From Oncorhynchus masou masou (taxonomy: Eukaryota; Chordata; Actinopteri; Salmoniformes; Salmonidae), in NCBI RefSeq assembly GCF_036934945.1, contig NC_088224.1:17689759-17753758 (forward strand): a stretch of DNA of 64,000 bases, in the 5' to 3' direction. Positions 32,224 through 44,717 of the stretch are shown here, piece after piece (the stretch's first letter is position 1; each line of letters begins with the position of its first letter). The position numbers and the translations under genes are program-made. The notes beneath the pieces are model-generated. The model had not been told where the DNA came from and did no database searches. It saw only the letters and a list, made by a program, of their open reading frames with translations.

Positions 32224-35200
32224 GCATGGATGTTGCAGACACACACACACCCTTCATTGTGGTACACATACATACCTCACAAGTGGTTTCCACATGACCT
32301 GCCCCTAACACCCGTTGGCTCTGTTTCAGAAGGATTTCCGCGTGCAGGAGTTGCCTCTCGCCCGAATCAAGAAAATCATGAAGCTGGATGAAGATGTGAA
32401 GGTAGGAGGCGGGGCTTACACATCACAGGTCACCTCTCTCTGTGATCACTTTGATGTCTTCATCAACACCCTATTCAGCTACACATGGCAATGTGTAGCT
32501 GAAGTGTCCACAGCTGGCTGAAATGAAGAGGATTCACAGGACCCACTAGCTCATTCTGTAGACAATGCTTTGAGGAGGCATGTTATTTGCAATCGTACCT
32601 CATCAAATTGTATTTGTTTAGCAGATGTTATTGCGGGTGTAGCGAAATGCTTGTTTCTAGCTCCAACAGTGCAGTAATATCTAACAATTTACAACAATAC
32701 ACACACCCATCCCGTAGTGGCTAATAGACAAGCAGTAGCAGCTTAATAGACAAGCAGTAGCAGCTTAATAGACAAGCAGAAGCAGATTAACTGGGTGGAG
32801 GAAGAAGCTGAACTGAAGGCTGCAGTTACAACTTGCATGCAATTTTAGTTGATTGTAACTGAGTTGCTTGTTGACTGCTTCGTGAAACACCCCTCTGCAA
32901 CTTGGTTGCACCCAGTTGAAACTTTTCAACTTTGTGCAACTAGTTGCAAGCAAAAGCCAATCAAAACAGACACTTTTGTCACCGGATCCATTCTAAAGTT
33001 CGGAATTCCGACCCAATTGTCATGTAAACACAGCTGTCAGTGCTGCGCAGCACAAACCGCAATCAGGGTAGACAGAAGAGAGACTAGCACAGCAGGAGAA
33101 GTATACAAATGATTGTACATGGTTTAGCAGTCAATAAATGTAAGTGAATCCAAACTTCTCCCTTACCAGTTTCAACTGAAATGGGCCGACCATTTGATAT
33201 AGCAGTGTGAGGGGTTGAGAGGGCCCGCCTCGCAGGGGACTGTTTCCTGACTACTGCCGCGGTGTAATGGTCTTTCTGGCGCTTATAGCTGCCAAGCATC
33301 ACCCAGATGGGTGCTACACTTCAGTAGTGGACTATCCAGCCTATCTACAGAGGAGGAGACAACAGAGGAGGTGCCTGATGAAGATCTCTGGGCTTGTCTA
33401 AGTAACTGACTGATACTGCTCCCTCTCTGTGCCATCGAAGCTCCTTCCACTTAAGCTACTGCCCAGCCTTCCTGAACTGCTTGTCTGAATGTAACAGTAT
33501 AGCTTCCGTCCCTCGCCTCGCCCCTACCTGGGCTCAAACCAGGGACTCTCTGCACACATCGACAACAGCCACCCTCGAAGCATCGTTACCCATCGCTCCA
33601 CAAAGCAGCGGCCTTTGCAGAGCAAGGGGAACAACTACTTCAATGTCTCGGCGCGAGTGACATCACCGATTGAAACCCTATTAGCACGCACCCTGCTAAC
33701 TAGCTAGCCATTTCACATTGGTTACATGAACAATACCTTATCTGAATCTGTGGAAGACCATCGCCCAAGACTTGCCAGATCTTTTATACATTTTTACAGC
33801 GTTTTTGAGATTCTGTTTGTAATGCAAAAAGATATATAAAAATAAATATATTGTAGTTTGTTGCTAGCTTGGGTGGCTCATAGCTATCTAGCTGTGGTTG
33901 TGTTTGCGATGTCATTTTGGCTATCTAGCTAAATTGTACAGGCTGCATTTGTTCTATATCCGTGTTGTTACAATAACCAAACGGTTGGATAAACAAATTA
34001 TTTGTGAAACCACAATGTAAGGCAGCAGGTGACATGATTGGCTGTTGCATGCAATTTTATTTGCGTTTGAGTTCCTTCATGTAACAGCAAAGTTGTTTGA
34101 GATGATGTCATTTGCAACTAAAATTGCATGAAAGTTGCTTCATGTAACCCAAGCCTTGGAGAACAGCAGATCACTGATATGCTGCACATCTAGAGGGACC
34201 CTTCTGCTAGCCATGACGCAGAGTGTGTGTGTTTGTTATGCTAGCCATGACCCAGCAGCTCTGTAGCCTGCTGCTTGCCTTCCGGGCGAACTCCCCGACA
34301 TGCCCAACTTCTAAATGTCACTCAGTGGAAAGGTTTTCAGAAGTTTAGGTTAGGTCTCTTCCTTTTACGGGCGGCCTATCTAGTTGTGTACGTTTGTGTG
34401 TTCTGTGTGTGTGTTCCCTGTTTCCCCCTAGTTCTAACATGTCATCACCGTGTCTCCATAGATGATCAGTGCGGAGGCTCCAGTGCTGTTTGCCAAGGCA
34501 GCTCAGATCTTCATCACAGAGCTCACGCTGAGGGCCTGGATTCACACTGAAGACAACAAGAGACGCACCTTACAGGTCAGTTACACCCTCCCTAGTGTGT
34601 AAAGAGGTCACGCACGCATCTTCTCTAGTCTGTAAAGAGGTCACGCGCCTGAGCGCGCACGCAGATGCAGTCTGCTGTCTGCTGACCCAATTTTACATTT
34701 AAAGACAACCCATGCAGTTGTGCTGGTCCCTGTGTGTGTGTAGAGGCCCCACACCGCCATCCCCTGAGGACCGGCTCTGTTAAAATCCTTTTCTGTCTGT
34801 CCCCTCTGAAAGCAAACCTTGGCTCCCGTGACCCACTTTTACTCGCAACGCCATTTTGCTCTCTTATCCCAGAGCCAGGAGAATTACATGGATCCTGGAG
34901 TGACGCTAGGGAATGGGGAAGACCTAGAGAGAGACAAAGTGAAAGTGATTGTGGGGAGAGAGAGTGAGAGAAGAGAACGGGAGAGTGAGTGAGAGAAGCA
35001 AGAGGAAGGGAGAGAGAGAAAAGAGGGAGACTGGGAGAGGGAGAGAAAAGAGAGGGAGAGAAAAGAGTGGGTTGATCAGAGTGGTTTTGAAAGCCCGGGC
35101 TAGTCGCACCTGTGTGTCAGAGGGCAGACTAGCCAGTCAGCCATACAATGAAACATTAAAGCAGAGTGCCCCAGTTCTCTCTCTTCATCCATGCACACAG

Positions 35201-38200
35201 AGCCTTCAAAAAGTATTCACACCCCTTGACTCTTCCCACATTTTGTTGTGTTACAAAGTGATATTCAAATACATTTCATTGAAATGTCTTGTCAACCTTC
35301 TACACAACATACTCTGTCAAAGTCGAAGAAAAATTCTAACTATTATTATTATTTATTTTTTTACAATAAATAGTAGTATCTTGATTAGATAATTATTCAA
35401 CCCGGAGTCAATACATGTTAGAATCACAGCTATTATAGCTGTGAGTTTTTTTGGGTATGTCTCTAAGAGCTTTGCGCACCTGCATTGTACAATATTTGCT
35501 AGACAGCCATTTTTAAGTCTTGCCATAGATTTCGAAGCCAATTTAGGTCAAAACTGTATCTAGGCCACTCAGAAATGTTCAATGTCATCTTGGTAAGCAA
35601 CTCCAATTTGCAAGGTTGCTAGCCGACTAGCGTTACTTTAGCCAGTTACTATCAACACCTATCTCACAGCTGCATTAAATTAAACCATCTAACCAGTTGG
35701 CAAATAATGTTACCGGTTTATGTAGTTATCTTGGCCAGTTAGCTAAAGTTAGCTGGCTAAGCTAGCTAGCAGGCTAAAATAACTAAGTAGTCTAGCCAAC
35801 CACCAGCATCAACGGTTGGATCATTCTCACGGAACTGGTATTTGACCCAAAAATTCTCAAGTGTTATTTTTCACAAAATGACCTTTTGGTTCACTGAGAT
35901 TAGGATCAGATATTATGCATTTTTCCACATTTTTCCACTATATATATATATATATATAGTGCATTTTTGTTATTATTATTTATTTATTTATTTCCCCCCC
36001 AAAATTCCACAATTACCAGTGCAAAAATGTTAATTACCGCAATTATAATTAATTATCCAAGGTCTTTACAGGTAATATTGGTTTATTAAGATGTGGATAT
36101 TCGTGGCATATAAGAGAATAACTTAACTTAAACTTTATTTCAAAACTGATTGGAGTGTTACGGTGATGAGACCACGCACACTGGTTTTATGTAATAAATA
36201 TTTTAGTTTAATGCACATTTAAAGTAGTATACCATTTTTAAATGACAAATTACAGCAAGATATTTTGTTTTATTCAAATAAGTTAGAAAAACCTAAATTA
36301 AAATTGTATAAAATTACCAGAGAATTTAATCCAGACGCCTTCGGTAATGGGAATTTGGGGTGGAAATCTATTTAAAGTAACACAACATGATAGTTGATTG
36401 TTGCAGATGCATCATGGTTTTGGAACCCCATTTGTTGCAGACATGTTTAAAATTGGTTTCATGATAATCACCTAGCTGAGTTGGCTAAGGAGAGAGGTGC
36501 TTCAGAGGGAGAGGCCATTTCACCAACCGAGGGGGAGTCTGTAATCCAATAGCGATATAGTGAGGTAAATCTAAAGAAAGATTCCAGAGGCAATCATCCA
36601 GAGGCGGCATTGGTCACAGGAGATGAGGAGAAGATTCTACAATAAGACGGCGATAGTAGGAAAACTCCAGGCAGATTGAAATGATCATAACAGCACAGTC
36701 AGTCATCTACGGTAGCTCCCTTGTACTAAGCCAAGGTCTGGTACCCTACTTTGTGGAGATCACGCGGCCCCACGTGTTGGGAATCTGATTGGTTGTTTAC
36801 TCTTGATACTCCCCATCCCGGATCCGGGATCGTGAATAAAGCCTCAGGCTCATTAGCATAACGCAACGTTAACGATTTCTGAAAATCGCAAATAAAATGA
36901 AAATAATGCGCCTGCTCTCAAGCTTAGCCTTTTCTTAACAACACTGTCATCTCAGATTTTCAAAATATGCTTTTGAACCATAGCAATTCACTAATTTGTG
37001 TAAGAGTATGCAAAGCTAGCTTAGCATTTTGAGTAGCATTTAGCACGCAACATTTTCACAAAAACCAGATAACCAAATAAATAAAATCATTTACCTTTGA
37101 AGAGCTTCGGATGTTTTCAATGAGGAGACTCTCAGTTACATAGCAAATGTTCAGTTTTTCCTGAAAGAATCTTTGTGTAGGAGAAATCGCTCCGTTTTGT
37201 ACATCACATTTGGCTACCGAAACGAACCGAAAATTCAGTCACCAACAACGTCAAACTTTTTCCAAATTAACTCCATAATATCGACCGAAACATGGCAAAC
37301 GTTGTTTGGAATCAATCCTCAAGGTGTTTTTTCACATATCTCTTCATTGATATATCGTTCGTGGAAGCCTGCTTTCTTCTCTGAATTCCATGGGAAAATA
37401 CTTGCAGCAGAGGTTTGCGCACCAATTTCGGCGCAGAACACCGGGCGGACACCTGGTAAATGTGGTCTCTTATGGTCAATCTTCCAATGATATGCCTACA
37501 AATACATCACAATGCTGCAGACACCTTGGGGAAACGACAGAAAGGGCAGACTCACTCCTCTCGCATTCACAGCCATATAAGGAGACAATGGAAAACGGAG
37601 CCTCAAAAATCCTGCTGATTTCCTGGATGCCGTTTCATCTTGGTTTTGCCTGTAGCTCACGTTCTAGGGCACGCACAGAGAATATCATTGCAGTTCTGGA
37701 AATGTCAGTGTTTTCTTTCCAAAGCTATCAATTATATGCATAGTCGAGCATCTTTTTGTGACAAAATATTGCGCTTAAAACGGGCACGTCTTTTTATCCA
37801 AAAATGAAATAGCGCCCCCATAGCATCAAGAGGTTAACACCGCCTTGTTTTTGGTGGATTATAGCTCACCACTGACAACACTCGGTCTGCATGGCTATTG
37901 GCTAACGTTAGCCAACTCAAGCTAACTAACGCAGAGTAGTTTCTCCATAAGACGTTGAGAAATAGTGCATTGTGGGTAGTTTAGAAGACATAAGTTATTA
38001 AATATGTGAAAAAAAACGAAACATAAGTATGTTTGTAGTTATAGGTAACCATATCGTGACTACAACTAAGTTACTAAGTCTTTGACCACACTGTGTTTTT
38101 ACTTTGGTGAGTAAAAACAAATGCTTCCTACCCTTTAATAACCTCGAAATAGAATGCCAATTTGGTTTCAAGTTCTTCACGTTAATTGCATTTTTACACC

Positions 38201-41200
38201 ACAGGTGGTGTTACATGTGTTTTATTAATAAGACAGCTCTGCTTGCAATCACACTCATTCTATCTCTCTTTCACACACACACACTCCGGCTCTCGTCGGT
38301 GCTAGGGTTCCGTTGTGCCAACGGCACGCCGATCAGGGTCTCCATGGCGACGCTCATCAATATAACAACTGTGGATGTGACCCAGTGTTACCTGATATAT
38401 TAATCTCACAGCGCTATAAATACACATATGTAGGGTGCCCCAATGGGGGGACTTAGATGCCAATATCCTGTGGAAAATGACACACACACTAGAGGAGTGG
38501 GCCTCGGAGGACAGTGATGCTAAGAATACATCACACAACTCCCGGTGTCCTTAATCTGGTGCTGCTCACACTGGGCCTATGGCTCTATGGCTAATTCTGC
38601 TGTTTTTACATGGTATGTGTTGATTGAAGTAGGCAACGCTTTTTACAGTTCCACTGAGAGCAAACTCCTTTTTACTATTGTTTACAAAGCTGTTCGAGTT
38701 TGACCTAGAAGTTTTTTATAAACTGTCTTTTCTTCGAACGCTTTCAAAAAGGCTATATTTGGAGCAGCAACAGAAGTACAAAGCCAGTTTTATATTTAGC
38801 CTAGTTTTTTCACATACTGATGAGGAGCCTAATGTTCAGCCTCAACTCTTATTGCCTGTGTTACAGAGGAACGACATTGCCATGGCGATAACGAAGTTTG
38901 ACCAGTTTGACTTCCTTATCGACATTGTGCCCCGGGACGAGCTCAAGCCCCCCAAACGACAGGTAGTGTGTGTGTGTGTGTGTGTGTCTATCTACATTTA
39001 CTTTCAGGACCCCGTCAGGGTGGAGTACCACTCCTGGCAGCCTAGAGACGCTGTAAACATCCTTGACTGGAAGCTGGGGTTTGGACAGCAAGGGCTTTCA
39101 GTCGGATGTTTGCAGCGTCTGGCTGCCCATTACTTCCAACAGTGCCACCATAGCCTCTAATCTCCATCAGAACCACCACCAATACCCCATAGCTTGTAAT
39201 CACTATCAACATAATCACCACTGTGTTAACGGCTGACCCCTCTACCACATTACAGTCCTGACTCAGATTGATGGTGTGTTGAACAGTGGCTCCTAAGCAT
39301 TTTAAGTTGTGGCCACCTAAATAGACCGATTCACCAAGTCTGTGGCCAGGGGTGTAAACATCCTACACTCTCAGCTGTGACATCATCGAGCTGGGAGAGG
39401 GGTGTTTACGCTTCTGGTGACGGGGAAACTGCCACCTCCTACAGTAGCCTGGAAGATCAACAAACCCGCACCTTTTAGGGAACTGTTCCCTTGTACTTCT
39501 GACAATGATGAGGCCTTGAGTTGACTTTTCTGAGCACAAAGAAATATGGTGCTTGTAGTGCTGTGGCATTGCTCTAACTGGCAGTTGTTAGACCATATCA
39601 GACTAGACACAAAGAGCCTTCATGCTTGTTAATGGCTGACGAAATGTCCAATGTGTCATTGAATGAGCTTTCCATTCACAGTTTATGATTAAAACATTCT
39701 CAATAGTGTGCCAAGGTCTTGTTTTCATGAATGGAAACGATCCCTTTCTGTCTGCTGAAGTGTTCTTGTGTTCTGAAAAGTGTTGTTGGGCTGTGAAAAC
39801 CCATTGTCTTGACGAAGACCCATAAGGCCTTGAGCCTGAGTGTTGTCGACTGGGATCATCAAGGTCCTCCAGTGCTAATGGATCCTCCGCTGTGTCCCAA
39901 TCTGTACCCTATTCCCTATGTAGTGCACTACTTTTGACCAGGGCCCATAGGGTTCCCATAGGGCTCTGGTCAAAAGCAGTGCACTGAATAGGGAATATGG
40001 TGCCATTTGGGATGTACCCTCTATTTAGAATCACATTACTCATCCATCCAGGCCCTATCAGTTATTAATCTGGGTCTCTTACCTATTGTATTACACTGGC
40101 AAAATAATTCATGGAGATGTAATGGACTGATAGGGTTCTCTGTTATCCCCTCTCTCTTTCTCTCACCACCTCTCTCGCTCTCTCTCTCACTTTCTCTCTT
40201 TTTTTTCTCTCTCTCTCTTTCTTGCCCCCTCTCTTTTTGTATGTGTACAGGAGGAAGTGCGTCAGTCGGTGGCCCCAGCAGAGCCGGTTCAGTACTACTT
40301 CACCCTGGCTCAGCAGCCAGGCCAGGTGCAGGGCCAGCAGGCCACTGGACAACAGGCTACCACCATCCAGCCTGGACAGATCATCATCGCACAGCCACAG
40401 CAAGGACAGGTAAACTGGAGAACAGACCTGCACTGACACAGACGGAGAGACCACGTGTGCAGACACACACGCACCACACCAGACACACACGCACCACACC
40501 AGACACACGCACCACACCAGACACACACGCACCACACCAGACACACGCACCACACCAGACACACACGCACCACACCAGACACACACGCACCACACCAGAC
40601 ACACACGCACCACACCAGACACACACGCACCACACCAGACACACACGCACCACACCAGACACACACGCACCACACCAGACACACACGCACCACACCAGAC
40701 ACACGGAGCATGCTACTCCACAAACAACCGGTAAGCTACCAACAGTCAGCCTAGGCAAAGATGTAGTGTACACCACACACACACACCGTGACACAGCCTG
40801 GCAGATCACCAGCTCTCCTAACACTCTCCCAGTCAACAACCCTCTCCAACCCTGTCCACTATAAAGCAGTGTGAATGGGGTAATAACAGTGGGTTTTATT
40901 GATATTATCCTTGGCAAGCACAGCCAAACCGCACTCTGGCCTCCACTCTTTCCCACCAGCAGGGATGAATGTCCCGTTCACACCCAGCACACAAACACAC
41001 AGCTATAAAAGCAGTGATACAGGGCCATTTGATCTGCCCACTTCAGTCACTCCCCTCTCTGCTGGATGTCCAGAACAGTACAGTAACACGAGGGCTGTGT
41101 CCCTGTCACCCTATTCCCTATTCAGTGCAATACTTTTGACCAGGGCCCATAGGGATTAGGGTGCCATTTGGGATGCAACCTAGACTCCGCTGTACTTCTC

Positions 41201-41661
41201 TCTGAAGAGGAGGAACATATGAGTAAACAGATGGGTGGTTTGCCCCCTCATCCCTAGTCTTTTTCCTTCTCTGAGTGTGGTTCCCCAGGCACCCCTCTGT
41301 CTCTCTTTTGTGTTCCCTCTCTTGCTCCATTATTTTCGCTCCCTGTTGAATGTGTTCTTTCTCCTTGCTTCAGCAGGCTGCCTTCGTTTCACTGATCTGT
41401 CACAGTTCCAAAGCCACAGTCAGGCTAGAGCTGCTACTGTTACTACCACAGTCACCGAGCAGAGCAGGGGAGGGCACTACATGACTGGCACCTTAGAATA
41501 GGTGACTAGTTTAGACTACTGGGTTACAGTTAAGAGGCCAGGGAGGAAGCGGGATGGTGGGATGGAAGAGGGGAAAGGATCTGAAAAACAGATGGATAAA
41601 GTGTGAGATACCTGGGGATTGAGGGAGGAGGGTAATGAGGTCCTAATTCATTGCTCAATTC

Positions 41662-41706
<45 letters not shown>

Positions 41707-44624
41707 TTTGCCAGACTTGCCTGCTAAGAGCTTTCGGTGTCACTAGTCGTCACTGTTGCACCAGTTCTGTCACATTCCCTCTCGGGCCACAAAGTCCCTC
41801 ACGGACTGATCTGTTAAGAAACCAAACCTCCATTTCTATTGCACATCTACAGTGTCTTATTGGAACTCCCATTTCCTACTGTAGGATACATCTTTATCTT
41901 CATTAACAGCTGCTCTTTCTCCATTAAATCTGCATCACTTCTGCTCTATACATTTCTTCCAACCATAATTCAGTTCACATGCTCATTGTTTGTTGTGTGT
42001 GATCTGTTGACCGGTGTCTGACTGTGTGTGTGATCTGATGACCGGTGTCTGACTGTGTGTGTCTGACTGTGTGTGTGTGTGATCTGATGACAGGTGTCTG
42101 ACTGTGTGTGTGATCTGATGACAGGTGTCTGACTGTGTGTGTGTGTGTGTGATCTGATGACAGGTGTCTGACTGTGTGTGTGAGATCTGATGACAGGTGT
42201 CTGACTGTGTGTGTGTGATCTGATTACCGGTGTCTGACTGTGTGTGTCTGACTGTGTGTGTGATCTGATGACCGGTGTCTGACTGTGGGTGTGTGATCTG
42301 ATGACCGGTGTCTGACTGTGTGTGTGTGTGATCTGATGACAGGTGTGTGTGTGTGTGTGTGTGTGCTACTTTTTCCTTGGCACTCTGCACTCTGCATGTG
42401 CTTGTAGTCATGTTTGTAAAGCTCCCTCCCTCTTCCTTCCCCCCTTCAGGTGCTGCAGGGGACCACAATGCAACAGTTACAGCAGGTGCAGGTAGCCCAG
42501 TCACAGGGCACACCTATCACGGTAAACTCCCCCCCCCCCCCCAATCCCAGTACTCCTAGTTGTAGGGTGAAGTTGCTCCTAGATGCTGATTACCCCACTA
42601 AATAGTTAAGGTTAGGGTTGGGAGAGGGGATGCTGATTCTAGATCTGTACCTAGTGGAAATGTCATCTCGGAGCGCACCCCTCCACATTTAATCAGGAAG
42701 GTTAGTTTACCCCATGAGGGCCTTCCTTTCTCTCCTGTCCATCTCATTTCCACTTGGTGCTCCAGGTCTGCAGTTTAACTTTTGACTCAGCAGCAGCTGG
42801 CTCATTAGGGACGTTAGTCAGATTAGCTGTCTCATTAGGGACGTTAGTCAGATTAGCTGTCTCATTAGGGACGTTAGTCAGATTAGCTGTCTCATTAGGG
42901 ACGTTAGTCAGATTAGCTGTCTCATTAGGGACGTTAGTCAGATTAGCTGTCTCATTAGGGACGTTAGTCAGATTAGCTGTCTCATTAGGGACGTTAGTCA
43001 GATTAGCTGTCTCATTAGGGACGTTAGTCAGATTAGCTGTCTCATTGGGGACGTTAGTCAGATCAGATTAACTGTCTCATTAGGGACGTTAGTCAGATTA
43101 GCTGTCTCATTAGGGACGTTAGTCAGATTAGCTGTCTCATTAGGGACGTTAGTCAGATTAGCTGTCTCATTAGGGACGTTAGTCAGATTAGCTGTCTCAT
43201 TAGGGACGTTAGTCAGATTAGCTGTCTCATTAGGGACGTTAGTCAGATTAGCTGTCTCATTAGGGACGTTAGTCAGATTAGCTGTCTCATTAGGGACGTC
43301 AGACCAGATTAGCTGTCTCATTAGGGACGTTAGTCAGACCAGATTAGCTGTCTCATTGGGGACATTAGTCAGATTAGCTGTCTCATTAGGGACGTTAGTC
43401 AGATCAGATTAGCTGTCTCATTGGGGATGTTAGTCAGATCAGATTAGCTGTCTCATTAGGGATGTTAGTCAGATCGGCTGGTTTATTAGGGACGTTAGAT
43501 CTGATCGGCTGGTTTATTAGGGACGTTAGATCCGATCGGCTGGTTTATTAGGGACGTTAGATCTGATCGGCTGGTTTATTAGGGACGTTAGATCTGATCG
43601 GCTGGTTTATTAGGGACGTTAGATCCGATCGGCTGGTTTATTAGGGACGTTAGATCCGATCGGCTGGTTTATTAGGGACGTTAGATCGTCTGGATTTCTT
43701 TCTTTCCTTCTTTCTTTGGGACAATCATCACATTACATGGCTCAGTCCCCAGACTCTCAGTCATTCAACAATGATTCTTCCTTCTCCACCCTGAAGGGAG
43801 GGGCTCCAATGACCATGCAGGTGGGAGACCAGCAGGTCCAGATAGTACAGGCGTCGTCCCAGGGCCAGACCCAGACGGTGCAGTCAGGACAGACCATGCA
43901 GGTCATGCAGCAGATAATCACCAACTCCGCAGAGATCCAGCAGATACCAGTAAGAGAGACAGATATAGAGGAGGAAAGTCTCCTAGAATGACCTTACTGG
44001 AAAGATTATAATCATTGTAAAGCTCCATTTTCTAATGATATTTACACAACATTTTCTTCAGTTAAATATTGGAGATAAATCTCCTTATAGTTGGTGAACC
44101 TTATACTGTCCTCCATTTTGACGCTCTGCTCTAACTAGCTCAGTGTTCATGATAACCTCTGTATTGTGTATCTATGACCTTCCCATCCTAAAGTGTGTCT
44201 CCCCCGTGTGGTGGCTGTGTGCAGGTGCAGCTGAACAATGGTCAGTTGCAGTACATTCGGCTGGCACAGCCTGTCTCTGGCACACAGGTGGTTCAGGGAC
44301 AGATCCAGACGCTGGGTAACACTCAGCAGGTACAGGTACTGAACATGGACCTTTAAAAAAAATCCATAGTATCGCATCAGATGTATGTAGACACTTCACC
44401 TCTGTAATGTAGTGTCTGGTACCGTATCACTGTTAGTTTATGAAATATCATTAAGGTAGTAACATATGATAACATTCAAAATATGATAAGATTATTCATC
44501 TGAAAAATGTGTGTTTTCAATATTGTTTTGTAAATCTATTTCTATATTGTTAATTTCCTTCAGTTGCATTTTAATAGATGTGTAGGTTTGAATAGTGGAT
44601 GTGTGAAGCACTGTGACTGACTGA

Positions 44625-44671
<47 letters not shown>

Positions 44672-44684
44672 GTCTCTGTCTCTG

Positions 44685-44717
<33 letters not shown>

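Noticed and set aside
32026..32391. NFYC start at the GTG at 32026 or read-through HTHTHT frame
   Set aside because: The GTG overlaps the splice acceptor; the ATG at 32032 gives the family N terminus, and the HTHT part is the intronic CA repeat.
38678..39160. 160-residue frame spanning NFYC exon 5 and the mir-30e hairpin as one exon
   Set aside because: Only 38867-38962 matches NF-YC; its end has a clear donor (GTAGTG) and the rest is intron with a TG repeat and a microRNA.
40007..40956. Long frames of [11 protein letters not shown] / [10 protein letters not shown] type
   Set aside because: They translate the CA-rich 20/18-bp array; only the 53 codons of NFYC exon 6 inside are real.
42754..43321. 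Repeated [10 protein letters not shown] / [10 protein letters not shown] frames
   Set aside because: 30-bp minisatellite in NFYC intron 7; both strands are open because the period is 3n.
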